Source: Crotalaria pallida
Taxonomy: Eukaryota > Streptophyta > Magnoliopsida > Fabales > Fabaceae
Assembly: GCA_037953625.1 (NCBI GenBank)
Contig: CM075655.1
Coordinates: 119,357,001 to 119,421,000 of the forward strand
DNA length: 64,000 bases
Direction: 5' to 3'
Positions within the stretch are counted from its first letter, which is position 1, and every line of letters starts with the position of its first letter. Below the pieces are notes generated by a model. That model was given only the letters and a program-made list of their open reading frames with translations, made no database searches and was not told the DNA's origin. Made by a program: the position numbers and the translations under genes. Positions 1 through 12,122 of this stretch are shown piece after piece.

Positions 1-766
1 TTCCTTAAACAATTACTGGTGTGTTATTTTCTAGCCTAAATTGAATCTCTTGGAGAGTAATTGTACTTTGTATTAGCACTTTTGCAGCAAAACAGGGTTG
101 AATAGAACAGAGCATATTTAGGTTCAATTTCAACTCTGCAGAAGGGTTATTTCATTAAAGGAGTTCTCAAGAGCAAGAACTTAAATACCATAATGATTGA
201 AGCTTAACCTTTTCTGTCATACTTTCCTTTAGCTTCCATTCCTAAAAGTAAGGGGATAAAGAATAAAGATATAAAGTTTCTGCAAATAGAAAAAATAAAT
301 GAAGTGGGGAAACTCTTGTGAACCGGAGTAACATTTTGTCTTTATATGGGACTACAGAGAAAAGGTGAATGATTACTTACTCCCTTGTCTTAAATGAGTG
401 ACTCTTTGAGAATTTATCTTGTTCTATTATGATTGAAGTTTTAAAACATTAACACATATTAATATGTTTTTAACTATACTCTTAAATAACTAAGACTTAG
501 CCGGTTAGCCTTACTTTATTGTAGATATTTTTCGTTTTGAAGGATGTGAAATATATATGTGCATGGAAAAAAAAAAGTTAACTATGACACAACAACTCCT
601 TATACTTGTAGCATTTATGAAACAACAGTTCAATTTGGTATGGTAATATGATTTTTTAGTATTAATTAGTTCCTTATTAGTTAAACGTCAAACTTATAGA
701 AAATGAAGGTAGTATATAAAAGTAAACATAAAGGCTTCAGCTTGCTGTAAGAATAAGACTCCTCAC

Positions 767-1513
767 CTGTATCAATCAAACCAACAATAATATTTGCCTG
801 GTTTTTGGTGGAGGAGTATCCTAGAATCTCCATGTTTTCATCATTCACAAGTCCCATGAAATCCCATGAATGAGTTGTGTGCAGCTTTCTTTTAGAATTT
901 GGAAAAACAGAAACCACTCCAGGCATTTCTGATCACATTACAACACCAAAAGTTACATAAGGCCATTAAATATTGAAGGTGAGTAAATAAATATTGTGTT
1001 TGAGCAGCTAGAAGAGAAAAAAATCAAAACAAAAAAAAATCACTAACTAACTTGAAATCTGAGAAGCTTGTTCATCAGTCATCTTAGCTGCAAAGCCTCT
1101 AAAACCATGTCTATAGCTATAAACATGCGAAGCCCGTGCTTGCTCAACACTGTTAAAAAAATATATATATGCTCAAGGGGTAAAATGAATCACATATCTC
1201 TAAACAAGTGCAGAATTTTCAGAAAAGAAAACAGAATAATTTTCTAACCTTCCACCATGAACAGAAGCAATAATTTGATGGTTTTCCTTGATAATATCAT
1301 CTGGGTCTCGATCACTATTGCTTCCCATGTACACAACATAAACCTGTATAATCCAGATTCCATAGTTAGCTTAAGCCACCCAAAGCCAAAAAATAAATAA
1401 ATAAATAAAAATCATACCTTGGAAGAAAAGCAAAAGCTTGAGTTTGCAATAAGCACTGCAAGAATCAGCAGATAAAGGAAGGTGCTGCTTTTAGCATAAC
1501 ATGAAGAAGACAT
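767..1513 (-). CDS. Subtilisin-like serine protease (subtilase, S8), N-terminal exons, partial
   Basis: Four exons on the minus strand read 1513-1418, 1343-1249, 1149-1052 and 928-767, all with GT-AG borders and matching phases, giving about 150 residues. The start codon at 1513-1511 opens a hydrophobic signal peptide (MSSSCYAKSSTFLYLLILAV, then cleavage near residue 30). The inhibitor I9 propeptide follows (VYVVYMGSN, HVYSYRHGFRGFAAKMT, MPGVVSVFPN), then the HTTHSWDFMGL junction and GLIDTG, where Asp149 is the first residue of the catalytic Asp-His-Ser triad. Plant subtilases are secreted to the cell wall as zymogens and cleave cell-wall or signalling proteins. The His and Ser parts of the catalytic domain are not in the window: after the donor at 766-765 I find no continuation down to base 1, so the next exon lies beyond the left edge or the gene is broken there. 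The subfamily cannot be settled from this part. Confidence 0.9.
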
Positions 1514-2009
1514 AGTTTAAAGTTCCAACCTTTGGCTAAAAGCAGTATAGTAGTAGCATATAGTGATAGTTATGAAGCAGTAAAGGGACTCAGAAAAATT
1601 GATGCCAATTCAAAAGCATGAAGCTAATAATAGAATTTTAAAAAAATAAAATAAAATTGGTATGCCAGGTGGAGAAAGAGAGGAGAACGTTGGTGTGTAA
1701 CTAAATTCAATGATGCTATTTTATTTTATTTTTTTTGGTGATCAATGATGCTCTTTATATAGTACTAACACAGAAAAAGGTGAAGATGAAGCGAAGGACA
1801 ACGCAAAACGTGAATTAGTAATGGGAGAAAGAAATGGAATAGTACGTAGTGGGTAAAAGGCTAGGATGTTGACATGGGGATCTCCACGGAACTATGGTCT
1901 ATGAATATTGAATAATAATATAATATAGCCAACAACGTAACATTTGTTTTGAGTTAAAAATTATATTTTTTTAGTATAATATCTTTGACAATGTAAGAAA
2001 ATATATATA
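1514..2009. promoter_or_regulatory. Upstream region of the subtilase gene
   Basis: This is presumed 5' UTR and promoter by position only. It is AT-rich with a TATATAG stretch near 1757. No coding or RNA gene is seen. Confidence 0.35.
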
Positions 2010-2014
2010 ATTAA

Positions 2015-2180
2015 CTTTTTTTTTTCATCCGATTCTTCGTATATTACCTAGATATATTCGGATTTGATCCGGTGAGTCTATCAATATGAATTTTCTGCAT
2101 TCACAATAAATCGAATTTAAAACATTACTTAAGCAAGATCTAACCGCTTGATATTCATCCAACCCTTATTGGTTATATTT
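2015..2180 (-). mobile_element. SINE-like retroelement (minus orientation)
   Basis: A T-run at the left (poly-A when read on the minus strand) is followed by a block that shares gaattttctgcattcaca and further pieces with 25721-25915. Read on the minus strand, the distal part looks like a tRNA-derived head (ttggatgaatatcaagcggtt). Two diverged copies with the same layout support a dispersed SINE family. No TSD was resolved. Confidence 0.4.
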
Positions 2181-4350
2181 TAGTTATAAGGGAGAAGCAG
2201 AATTTTTTTAGTTGAAATTCAGCTTTTAGTTTAGCCTGATTTGTTTTTTTTTTTAAATTGTAAGAAAAGCAGAATTTACCAGCTTCTCATAAAAATATTT
2301 CTAGCGATAAATTACGTTTAAAAAAAATTATCGATTTGAGAATCCTAGACAAAGGGAATCATGATATTTTTCGTGATAGTATAGTATGATGGGCAGAGAG
2401 AGAAAAGGCTTGGTGCTTTTGGAGCAAGCCAAAGCAACAGCAAACTGCAAACACTCGAGCTAACTTTAATTTAGTTTTATTTTTATGAGACCGTTAAAAA
2501 GCAATGTAATACGAACACTCAAGCTAACTTTAATTTAGTGGAGGCAATTTTATGCGTCTCAGCCTGTGGCTCACCACCAAGCATGTTGTAACCGCCCTTA
2601 GCCTCATATTTCATTGAAAGTACAAAATGAGGTGTTATTATTATTTAATTAACGGTGCTAATTGCTGTGACATCAATCAATATTCAATAGTTAAGTCATT
2701 TATGTGATTATGTCTCCATCCCTAGTTGTTGAGTGAGTGCATGGCCATTGGCCAATCAGACTTGTATCTTAATGATTGATTATTAATTTCCCTAAAATAA
2801 TCATGGATTTATCTACATTTTTAGATCATACATGTGAGGTGAAGGAAAAAATACTCAACTTTTTAAACTTTAAACAGTAAAACCAGAAGAGGTAAACATT
2901 CATTCATAATCCGATCCACAAGATCATAAATTTAAATCTGCTACCAACATAAGGATGTAATTTTTGCAAGAATTTATGTAAATATTCATAAAGTTATGAA
3001 ACATACATGTTCTGATCTTGATAATTCCTCATGACCCGATTTACAAACTCACACCTATACTTCACTTCAGTAAAACAAAGAGGAGGTAAAAGAAAATGCA
3101 TTAACATGTCATATTTATTTTGAAAACATAACTTTTTTTCTTCGATGTGATAAAGATATTTGAATTTTTTTTTGGAACGACACTTGTTGAGAGAGACAAT
3201 CATGCATCCCGAAAATGATTAGTTTTTTGTTCATAGAATGATTTGACACCTTGGTTAACCCAAAAATGTTTTTAAATACGGAGTATTTTATTTCAACACT
3301 TATTTTTAAATTCAAATTTCAAAATAATATTACTTTATATTTTTAAAATGTTTTTTTATATGATTTTAAAGTGTAAAATTACTTTTTTTTAGTTTTCTAG
3401 AGTTTATATATAGTAGTTATCAAAACTATTTTGTTACTAAATTAAAAGAATTATAATGTTCTTTGGCTATGTGGGATTTCAATCTCCATATTCATTTGCA
3501 TTGCATTCCCCCGTTACTCATATATATACGTATAATAGTTTACTGACTATCAAATTAATGTGACTAGTTTACTGAGAGATGTGACACATCATTAAACAGT
3601 AAACAGCTTAGTTATGATCAAGTTCTTTCATAAATCGAAAACATAGGAGTATGTTATTGATTGTATTCATCAGGAAATAAAATTACCATAATCATATATT
3701 CATATATAGATATCATCAATCTTTGAAGTTGGAAGCTAAACCAGTAACATTATTAGACTATAATCTGACGTAATTTCAGACCTTCAGTTATGGAATCTTA
3801 AATCATATGGTAGCATAAATGGCAACCCCTGAGCTACAGTAGTATGTCATCAGTATCGTATAAACTTCCCTTCATCTTATCTTATGTGGAGTGCTCAAAT
3901 TAATAAATGGGATTGGATTATTCATATACTTCCTTTATTATGTCATACACATGAATCATTTTTTTTTTTTTTTTTGAAATGTCATACGCATGAACCACTA
4001 TTTCAGTTAAAAGTTGGGAAAAAAAGAAAAGTACAAACAATTCTATCTCTTCACGCAAAAAATTCTTAGAAGGTATCCAATCCAAATCCAACCCAATATT
4101 AGGCAGTGTGAATCATGACTAATAGGTTGACCATTACGGAAAGCAATTGCATATATACTACTCCAAAATCCAACTCTATTACGTAGGCAATATTGATTAT
4201 TCTGTTTTTTTTTTTTTAATTATTATTATTTCTCTTTCTAATTTAATTTTAATCCTTGTGCCTTCTCCCTTTTCCTTATTACGCTTAATTTCTTTATATC
4301 ATTCTACATAATCATAGACACGCCCTTGTCAGCTATGCTTCTAATGTATA
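2181..4350. other. Intergenic, no gene seen
   Basis: The stretch is AT-rich and has no domain-bearing reading frame. Short open frames at 2994-3315 and 3884-4069 are low-complexity and unlike any family I know. A short direct repeat (cactc..agctaactttaatttag) occurs at about 2454-2476 and 2516-2538. Confidence 0.5.
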
Positions 4351-4353
4351 ATA

Positions 4354-4635
4354 CTCCCTCCGGCTCGAATTATAAGCAAATCCAACCACTTTTACGCTTA
4401 TTAAGGAGGTTAGTTGATTGTATTTAATTTTCTCAAGTTTATAAAAAATAGAGGTATTTTAGGAAAGTAGTATTGAGAATGAAACAAAAATTAATTAAGA
4501 TTACAATTTTCTAAAGATGTTTTAGGAAAGTGGCATTGGAAATGAAACAAAATTTAATAAAGTTAGTTAATTTTGCTTATATTTTAAACCAAGAGAAATA
4601 TGTTTTTTGTTACTTATAATTTGAGCCGGAGGGAG
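4354..4635 (+). mobile_element. Stowaway-like MITE, copy A
   Basis: The element is 282 bp with terminal inverted repeats ctccctccggctcgaattat and ataatttgagccggagggag, flanked by TA on both sides (4352-4353 and 4636-4637). The CTCCCTCC terminus and TA duplication are the hallmarks of Stowaway (Tc1/mariner) MITEs. Close relatives are at 7806-8088 and, inverted and of the same length, 58229-58510. Confidence 0.85.
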
Positions 4636-5059
4636 TATCAATTTTCTTTACCACAACGTTAAAGATAACCATATGGATCAGCTCTTGCATGTATGGTAGT
4701 AGGTACATCTACATCTTATGTGACAATCGGAAACTGACCAATTACATTGATGATGTTATAAGAATTGGACGTGAAAGGAAATTGAGGTCCTAAATTAAAG
4801 GTTTAATTTTTTATAACGCAACAATTTTTAAAAAGGTGTCATATATATTATTTATGATAAGTTGGATTAATTTGAATATACAAAGTGAAGACAAAATATC
4901 ATTTTTACTTTTTTTTTTTTACAAGAACACAAAATATCATTTAAATTTAAAGAAAAAAAAATGTGATGTTGATTAATAGCCAGATGGATACACATAATAA
5001 TTCTAGGTTTTCACCTTCTCGTGCATATATATATATATATATATATAGTATAACAACAC

Positions 5060-5200
5060 AATGATTGTTGAAGTAAGTCCCACAATAGCTCGGAATACAA
5101 TCTGACCAATACTTATAAAGGTATTAGAGTTAGAGCCTAACTTCTTTCGGGTATCTATGGGCCAATAGATGACTTTTCTTCTTCATGGGTCAGTAGTTAC
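5060..5200 (+). mobile_element. Possible TRIM/LTR fragment
   Basis: The sequence tgttgaagtaagtcccaca resembles the conserved LTR start of legume TRIM elements, and ttagagttagagcctaac resembles the region after a primer-binding site. No second LTR or TSD was found. An (AT)n tract at about 5025-5047 precedes it. Confidence 0.3.
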
Positions 5201-5202
5201 CC

Positions 5203-5726
5203 TTTGGTGTTCATATCCAAACCGATTAAAAAAAACCAAATTTCTTTGTATGTTTTTGGACCACTTATTGAAAAACTGATTGGTTCATTTTGGTTTTTGT
5301 TTTTAGTTCTAAAAACTGTTTTTGACCGAACTGGGCCGCTAGTTATAAATATATACACATAAAATACATTGGATTGAGCGTCATATTCACGCACACACTG
5401 CACATATGGACAATGATATCTCAATATGTGCTGATTAAGAATGCCAACAATAATGATAGTTGCTTTCATACATTTACGTCTATGACTTGTATAAAAAAAA
5501 ATGTTTATGACAAAATAATTAATTTTTATAAAAATGACATAAAAGTTTTAATTAAATTAAAACAGGACTGAATCGAACCAAAACGTCATGCTTTTTTTGA
5601 ATTGGATGGTATTGGATTTGATGATGTAATCAGACCGAACCGAACCATACCACATATATATTTTACGATCTGATCTAATAGCTTTTTGTCTCAAAATCGA
5701 ACCGGACCGGACCACAAACACTCCTA
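5203..5726. mobile_element. hAT-like MITE rich in CCGGACC / GGTTCGG motifs
   Basis: The ends are weakly inverted (tttggtgttcatatcc and acaaacactccta) and flanked by agttaccc (5195-5202) and agttacct (5727-5734), a 7/8 match to an 8-bp TSD. The interior has repeated aaccga/gaaccgg motifs on both arms. Low-complexity open frames inside it are not genes. Confidence 0.5.
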
Positions 5727-5803
5727 AGTTACCTCACATCATAACCATTTACTTCTATGTCAACTTATACATAGATGCTTACACAGTACTACAGACTAAC
5801 TTC

Positions 5804-6235
5804 TGTTGGAAGTCCCACATCGTTTGTCTCACTCTCCTTAGTATGGTTTAAATATTTGTTGGACTACTTCTCTCATTGTCAATTGGTTTTGAGATGAAAC
5901 TTTAACATGGTAGGGAATTAGTTTTTTGACCCCCTGCCAGTTAATTAGTTAACCCCCTTTATATTGAAAAGACACTATCAACCTTACTAAAAATTAAACT
6001 ATTCAAAATACCTCGCTGATCCCCCAGCCAGGGTTATAATTTTTTTATTTTATAACACTCGCTGATCCCCCAGTGAGGGTTATAAAATTTTGATTTTATA
6101 ACACTCACTGAAGGTTCAACGAGGATTATAAAATTTAATTTTATATTTTATAAAATAAAGGGATCAACTAATTAACTGGGGGGTCAAAAAACTAGAGCCC
6201 AACATGATATTAGAGCCAAAGCCCAATTCCTCCGT
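5804..6235 (+). mobile_element. TRIM-type LTR with primer-binding site, interrupted by a MITE
   Basis: The copy starts tgttggaagtcccacatcg, the conserved start of plant TRIM LTRs. It continues through ggttttgagatgaaac to aacatggta, and resumes after the inserted element with ttagagccaaagccca. Rejoined, this corresponds to the usual LTR end followed by an initiator-Met primer-binding site (tggtatcagagcc type). No second LTR is seen, so this is a solo or truncated copy. No 5S rRNA-like domain of the Cassandra type was recognised. Confidence 0.6.
5913..6200. mobile_element. Mutator-type fold-back MITE inserted in the TRIM
   Basis: The element is 288 bp with inverted ends gggaattagttttttgaccc and, on the other strand, gggctctagttttttgaccc. 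It is flanked by aacatggta (5904-5912) and aacatgata (6201-6209), an 8/9 match to a 9-bp TSD, the size made by Mutator-like transposases. The interior holds tandem palindromic units of the type cgctgatcccccag ... ttataa. No coding capacity. Confidence 0.75.
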
Positions 6236-6540
6236 TTTGGGTTGGCTAAAATTATTGTATGAAATCTTTATCGAATTCCTTCAATTAATTTGATGAATTA
6301 TTTGATAGGGTACCTAGAAAAAATACGATTATCTTTGGTGTGTATGAAAAAAGGAAGGCTGTAGTTATTTATTTTTTATACTATGGAATCAACAAAATTA
6401 AATTTTTTTCGCTGGTTAAAAACTGGTTAGACATTAATCACTCTTGGCAAAACACCTACTAATAACATGAATTGCAAGAGTTTTAACGGACATGGACATC
6501 AGAAACACATGCAAACACTCCCCATCAGTGGCAATCAGAT

Positions 6541-6721
6541 ACCAATCCTTCATTCCTAACTTGATATTTTGGATTTTAACTGATAATTCTAGCTACTGCT
6601 CTTCAATATCTTTTAAAATTGACAGCAAGTTGGACCTCCCAATAAACTACTTCACACTTCCTTCAATTCGAGCTCGGTCGAGCTGTTGTGTCAACCTCTC
6701 AATTGTTATGTCTCGCTAACC
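6541..6721 (-). pseudogene. Degenerate copy of the last exon of the FRS5-like gene
   Basis: The minus strand is clearly homologous to the terminal exon of the FRS5-like gene at 12898-13065, including the intron acceptor (tttgttgtag at 6722-6731). Similarity continues into both flanks (about 6340-6960 against 12690-13210). The copy is broken: small insertions after gctcga and gtgaagt shift the frame, an internal TAG replaces a Lys codon in the EEQKLEL stretch, and the native stop is TGG. The rest of the gene is absent here, so only the 3' end was duplicated. Confidence 0.85.
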
Positions 6722-7052
6722 CTACAACAAAATTACATACCTCATTCGTGGTAACAGAAGAAAATAAGAATGGATAGAACAACTAAGCAGAATCAAGCAC
6801 AACTAACTATGATATAAGTAAGCAGTTCTTATTGTATTGACCAAAAACCTTGCTACTGCATCTTTACGGTGCTTCATCTATCAATTTGATCTATAACCAT
6901 AGAAAAAAGGATAGGGAATGTTTGGATGGAGGAGGAGCTTTGAGGAGCGGGGAAGCCAGAGTGATTTTAAAATAAGTCATTTAGTGGTGTATATGTAACA
7001 AAATGAGTGAAAGTCATCTTGTTAAAGTTACCGAATCATGACCCCATATTAG

Positions 7053-7545
7053 AGGTGTCGATTTGGGTTGGCCTAATCCATTGTGGTCTACTGGTTCTTT
7101 GAGTTGGGTTGGACCAACTTTATATCGGGTCAGTTATTTAACTAGCCCAGTCCAGTCCACTGGTTTTATTTTCGGACTGAGTTGGCTCAAGAATCAATTT
7201 TTTTTTTGGTTTTCAAATAAAAAAATAATTATTTTAAGCAAATTAAAATTTATAACATTTTCTCTTAATTAGGATATCATTATTAATCATGAAAATAATA
7301 AATGCAAATGTAAAAGGCATTCTCTCATCTTAATTTTATTATTATTCCTCTTATTCAATAATAAAATGTTACTATAACATATAAAAAATAATTTAAGTTA
7401 GGGCTAAATGGATTGACTTAGCCCGATACCCTTATCGGGCTAATGAGTTGTCGGGTTGGACTAAGTTGGACAAAATAAAGTTGGGCTAGAATTTTTGATG
7501 TTGGATTTAAAGGGCCAACCCGTATAGGCCATTTTTTTACAACTC
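7053..7545. mobile_element. Fold-back element with GGGTTGG / CCAACCC arms
   Basis: The left arm has tagaggtgtcgatttgggtt and ggttggcctaatcc. The right arm has gggccaacccgtataggcca and ends near acaactcta. Arms facing each other around an AT-rich centre indicate a non-autonomous DNA transposon. No clear TSD was found. Confidence 0.45.
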
Positions 7546-7798
7546 TACCCCTTACCCAACACCTTTCGACTTATAATTCTAGAACTCTTATCTACCACCT
7601 TTCAACTAATTGCCCAACAAATTTCTACTAATATTTACCTCGCTTTTTGATTAATTACCCAACACCTCTCGACTAATAATTATCCCCTTGCCAATTGTAC
7701 GTGACCCTTAACAAACACCTTTCAAGTTTCAACTAATAACCACCCCCTTGCCAATGTGACCCTTAACCAACACCTTTCAACTAATAACTACCCTCTTC
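7546..7798 (+). repeat. Diverged minisatellite, about 5 units of 45-60 bp
   Basis: Units share the core cccaacacctttcaactaat followed by accaccccttgccaatgtga-like sequence, with substitutions and length changes between copies. There is no coding potential. Confidence 0.7.
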
Positions 7799-7805
7799 TG
7801 CAGTA

Positions 7806-8088
7806 TTCCCTCCGGCTCGAATTATAAGCAAAACTAACTAAATTTACGTTTATTAAGGAGGTTAGTTGATTGTATTTAATTTTCTCAAATTTATAAAAGA
7901 ATAGAGGTATTTTAGGAAAGTTGCATTGAGAATGAAAGAAAAATTAGATAAGATAACAATTTTCTAAGGATGTTTTAGGAAAGTGACATTGAGAATGAAT
8001 TAAAATTTAAGAAAATTGGTTAATTTTGCTTATATTTTAAACCAAAAGAGGTATAATTTTTGTTGCTTATATTTCAAGCCGGAGGGAG
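7806..8088 (+). mobile_element. Stowaway-like MITE, copy B
   Basis: It is close to copy A along its length (same ttattaaggaggttagttga stretch) and ends in gccggagggag. It is flanked by TA at 7804-7805 and 8089-8090. The first base of the terminal repeat is changed (ttccctccgg). Confidence 0.85.
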
Positions 8089-9270
8089 TATACTATACAC
8101 TATATTTATTATTATTTTTTTATGCAATCTCTTCTATTCATATTTAATGAATAGGTGTTTTACACACCATTTATGAGACACGTATGGACCTGGATGGGTC
8201 GTTCATCAGTAGCAAAGAAAAATTTTATCTCCCTATTAGCAGATGGCTATAGTTGCATCATAATCCCTGGTTGAATGCAAGAAATGTATGTGTCTCATGC
8301 AGCATGGTTGTGAGGTATATTGAATTTCACTCTCCTCTCACTCTCTGTGTTAGTTTGTCATATTTTTGTTCTTTTCTTTACTGATAGATGTGATGAGACA
8401 AAAAGCATTGTATTTCTGAGATTTGATTGGGTTACTTCAAAAAATACTTACTTCATTAATTTTACTGAATCAAGACCATTTAAAGATTTGACAGTTTAAA
8501 CTTTAGATTATGTTTTGATTCTGTTTTTACTCTTATTTGTTAGATTTTCATTCAATGATCCAAAATGATGAAATAACCGTTTAACCAAATCCAAATCTTT
8601 ATATCTAAATGGTGTATATTTGTTTCTAACTTTACAAGAAAGAGTAGGTAGGTATATATAAGTAAAAGACCAAAATAACCCTACGAATTATACATGTCTT
8701 TCAAATTATAATAGTCCAAAAAATGTTTCCCTAATATATTTCATATCTAGTTTTTTATTTAGAACCCAGAATGAGGAAATGGACAGTTTGCTTAGTGCGT
8801 GTTTGGATATGCGGTAGGCTACCGTAAACGTGGAAGCCTAGGGGCAGCTTCCAGCCTACCGCGCATTTGGAAGCTTCAAACGCCAAACCAAACAGGTTTT
8901 TACTTCCTTTGTATAATCCAACTTTTAGGATCAGCAGCCTGAAATTATTTTTGCTTGAGCTAAAATTGTGAGTAATAAACAAAGTGGTGAACAAACACAT
9001 CTTTTTAATCTTGAACCATATTTTTATGCTTATTTTTTTTTTAATATAAAAAAAAATTCATTCCAAAGAAGCTAAGAAATATAAGGTATACTTCTAGCAA
9101 GAAACAAGAGTTTAATACAAAAACAAAAGCACAAACAAATTATATAAAAAACACCCAAACCGCCTACTGCACAGCAAAGTAGCTGCAGAAAAACAGAAGT
9201 ACATACGCCCAAACATGAAACAAAACATGTATCACACCGAAAATAGGTTGTCATACATTTCTGTTCAAAG
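8089..9270. other. Intergenic with a small palindromic element
   Basis: No gene is seen. At about 8811-8868 an imperfect hairpin pairs atgcggtaggct and tggaagc with gcttcca and gcctaccgcgcat. The surrounding gtgtttggat and ccaaaccaaacag are typical of small fold-back MITEs. Confidence 0.4.
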
Positions 9271-9273
9271 CAC

Positions 9274-9522
9274 CTAGAAGGCTAGAACTCTAGCCTCCTG
9301 CGATGTGTAGCAGACAGAAAAAGAACCAAAGTCCCTGCAAGTTGATTTGTTCAACTCATCCAAAAGAACCCCATATTCCTTAGTTACAATAGGATTGAAT
9401 ATTTGAATACATGAGATTGGATTAGAAAGCCACTCATAAAAAGACATGACACGTTGATTACGCTTCCCTTTAATCCATAACCAAGATTTAATCTTGATTT
9501 TCTCCACCACCTCCATAACCAA
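9274..9522 (-). pseudogene. Possible LINE ORF2 C-terminal remnant
   Basis: The minus-strand frame contains KIKIKSWLWIKGKRN and SFYEWLSNPISCIQ. These resemble the conserved C-terminal tail of reverse-transcriptase proteins in plant L1-type LINEs (W-x-W-hydrophobic-K then a YEW...NP...C motif). No reverse-transcriptase core or endonuclease is nearby, so at most this is a 5'-truncated remnant. An adjacent frame at 9525-9767 is not recognised. Confidence 0.35.
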
Positions 9523-9983
9523 GATTACACCTCAATGCTTAATCTAATAAGAGATGCAATTTTCAGAAAAGCTTTGGTTTCTGGATTGGATTGGATTGAA
9601 TCTTTTAAGCCTTCGTTCACCATATATAGTTTTTCATTCATTCTAACAGCATAACCACAACTATTTACTTTGTAGATTGTTTTCCTTAAAGACAAGAAGA
9701 GGATTTGTTCGCTTAGCAATGGAAAAGGGCCAACCTTTGGTTCCAGTTTTCTGCTTCGGCCAGGCACTTACTTCTTGTCCATATATATCGCTTATATCTC
9801 ATGTGGAAACCTTGCACCTTTTATATATCTTTAACTAATACTCCAATCCACTAATTAATGTTATTCATTTTCTTTTCTCAGTACAATAGAAGTTGAAGTA
9901 ATTAACTATCAATTTTGTTGTAACATTGGCATAGTCAGATGTGTATAAGTGGTGGAAACCAAGTGGTAAGCTCTTCATGAAAT

Positions 9984-11100
9984 TTGCAAGGACTATCAAG
10001 TGCACCCCAATATGTTTTTTGGCACCTTTGGGGTAAGTGTTGCTCTTTTTTATTGACTAGTGATGCCCCTGCTTTCTCTCTGCGTCTGTTTTCACTTGAC
10101 AAGTTGCCTAGGGAACTTCGACCAAGGAAGCAGCTAACTAATGCAGTATGCTTGAAGCCGAGGTTGGAGAGTGTTAAAATATTGGGAAAAAATAAAGGGA
10201 CAAAGCTGGAGAGTGTTAAATAATGCGTCTGTTTTGATCCTAATTGTGCTTATGGTTTGTACAAATTATTATCAAAATCAATTTTTCATACTTGCTTCTT
10301 CATCATTCATCACTGTTTGTCGGCTCAAAATACATTGAAATGGCATTTAATGCAACAAAACCAAGTGGAAAAACTGAATGCGGTTCATAACCAAAAAACT
10401 GCATGATGAGCATACTGCTATTGTTACTAACTATGAGCAACCAGAAAGTAGTAAATACAAATGTGCAACCAATGAGTTGCTATGTTAAATGGCAATGTTT
10501 GATGTGGTGCCAACAAATACGGCACCATTGGTGGTGCCATTAATTTTAGCCATTGATATAATTGAAAATAAATATCAATGGTCAATATTTATTAACTTAT
10601 AACTTATGTGACCGGTGCCAAATACATAAATGTATTTACAGCATTACGTTACATTACCTCTGGGTGTGAAGGGAAAAATGGACTTGGGGAGCAAGTTCTC
10701 GAATTCTCAAGGCTTGGGTAATGGAACCAGCCACAAAATTCCATCAGATGCCAAGAGAGATTCGAATTTCAGGACTGAGCAGAAGCAGACAAAAGCCGTT
10801 AGAGGAGATGGACACGTGGAGTGCTCTCATTCCATAATGCACCCACGTCGTGGAGACAGAAAACGTGCAGGGAATGTACGCCTGCAAGGCTACGTGTGGA
10901 AATGATTGGCACTCTCCTTTTTATAGATTTAGCTTGGGATGAATGAAGGCAGAGAAATTAGTGTTGCACTTTCTATTCCTCTCATCTCTCTTTCTTCTGT
11001 ACTCTCACCTCATTTCTGTACCTCTCTCTTGTACCCCAACGTGTAACACTGATTTTGCCATTTTAATAATACAAGTTATTCCCTGAGCATCAAATTGACA
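9984..11100. other. Intergenic with unrecognised open stretches
   Basis: Frames at 9984-10223 and 10630-10905 are open but match no family I know. A CT-rich stretch near 10970-11040 (ctctcatctctctttcttct, then gtaccccaacgtgtaacac) looks like a leader or retroelement LTR, but no paired LTR was identified. Confidence 0.35.
10226..10345 (+). repeat. Inverted partner of the 12110-12250 segment
   Basis: About 115 bp (tgatcctaattgtgcttatg ... ggctcaaaatacattgaaat) match the reverse complement of 12115-12235 with scattered differences, including an extra ATT that breaks the reading frame. This copy is non-coding. Confidence 0.75.
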
Positions 11101-12122
11101 TTTTCATTTAATTTTCTGCTTGATTGATAAGTACAGTAGCATTAGTTGCTACACATTATGCCCCCAAAACAAGTCTAATTATATTTCACTTTTTACCATC
11201 TTCCCACCTTTTTGTTTCCCTGGCACCTAGAAACAAAGGCCAAAATTACGAGAAGTAAAGCAAACCCATGGTCGCCATGGTGGTAGAGACACAATGGTTA
11301 TAGGCAGCCATACATGGGTGGCAACAAGCATGAAGTTCTTTCCTATATCTGCTAATTTTATATCAAGCTGGTTTACCACAGCACGAAACATCACCTCAAC
11401 CAACACACTGTCTATGACCATCCCTGACTAATTTTCAAACTAATTTGTTCTCTTTTCAATCCCATCTTCTCTCCTTTAATTTTTTTTTTTCGTATTTATG
11501 GATTCAAGCATGAGTCTTGGTGCCTAGTGGTTTTGATGTAGTGGGAGTGTTTGGAATAGTTGTGGTTGTGGATGCAAAGGGAAAGTGGTGAACTCTTAAC
11601 TAACATAAAGGATGAAGTCCTAGGTTACAGATCTGGATTTTTGAAAATGCTTCATGAAATTATACTCATCATCAAGAAAAATCTTCTGAAATAAATCTGT
11701 AGATGATAATTATAGACATTAAATACAATTATTAAAAGTTGTAACCCAAAGAAATTAAAACTTAAAAGCAAACAAAAATTTGTATGTTCCACAAAGAAAC
11801 CAAACGAAAGCTAGAATGGTGGCAGTAGAGAGAGGATAGACAGAGAAAACCAAGGTTGAAGATAGAAATTGTGGACCCATTTTTAATGTTTTGTCAACTA
11901 ATGATTGAATGTGTGTAAATGTGATATGTTAAAATTGCATGTACCCAAGTTATTCTCTTTTTCTTATTTAACCCTTTTACTTGTTAAAGTTGCTGACTAA
12001 TTCAAATTTTACGTAGCATAGGAAGTAAAAATACGTTCCCACCGGTGCACCCGTAGCTCTACGGAACCACGTTAAAAGGCTCCATGTTAAATCCCTTCTT
12101 AATTTATATTTTGATGCCATTT

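Noticed and set aside
5804..6235. Cassandra retrotransposon (TRIM with 5S rRNA)
   Set aside because: The LTR start matches the TRIM type, but no 5S rRNA internal promoter sequence was found in the LTR.
7546..7798. Possible CRISPR-like or regulatory direct repeat
   Set aside because: Units are adjacent, diverged and variable in length with no spacers; this is a eukaryotic minisatellite.
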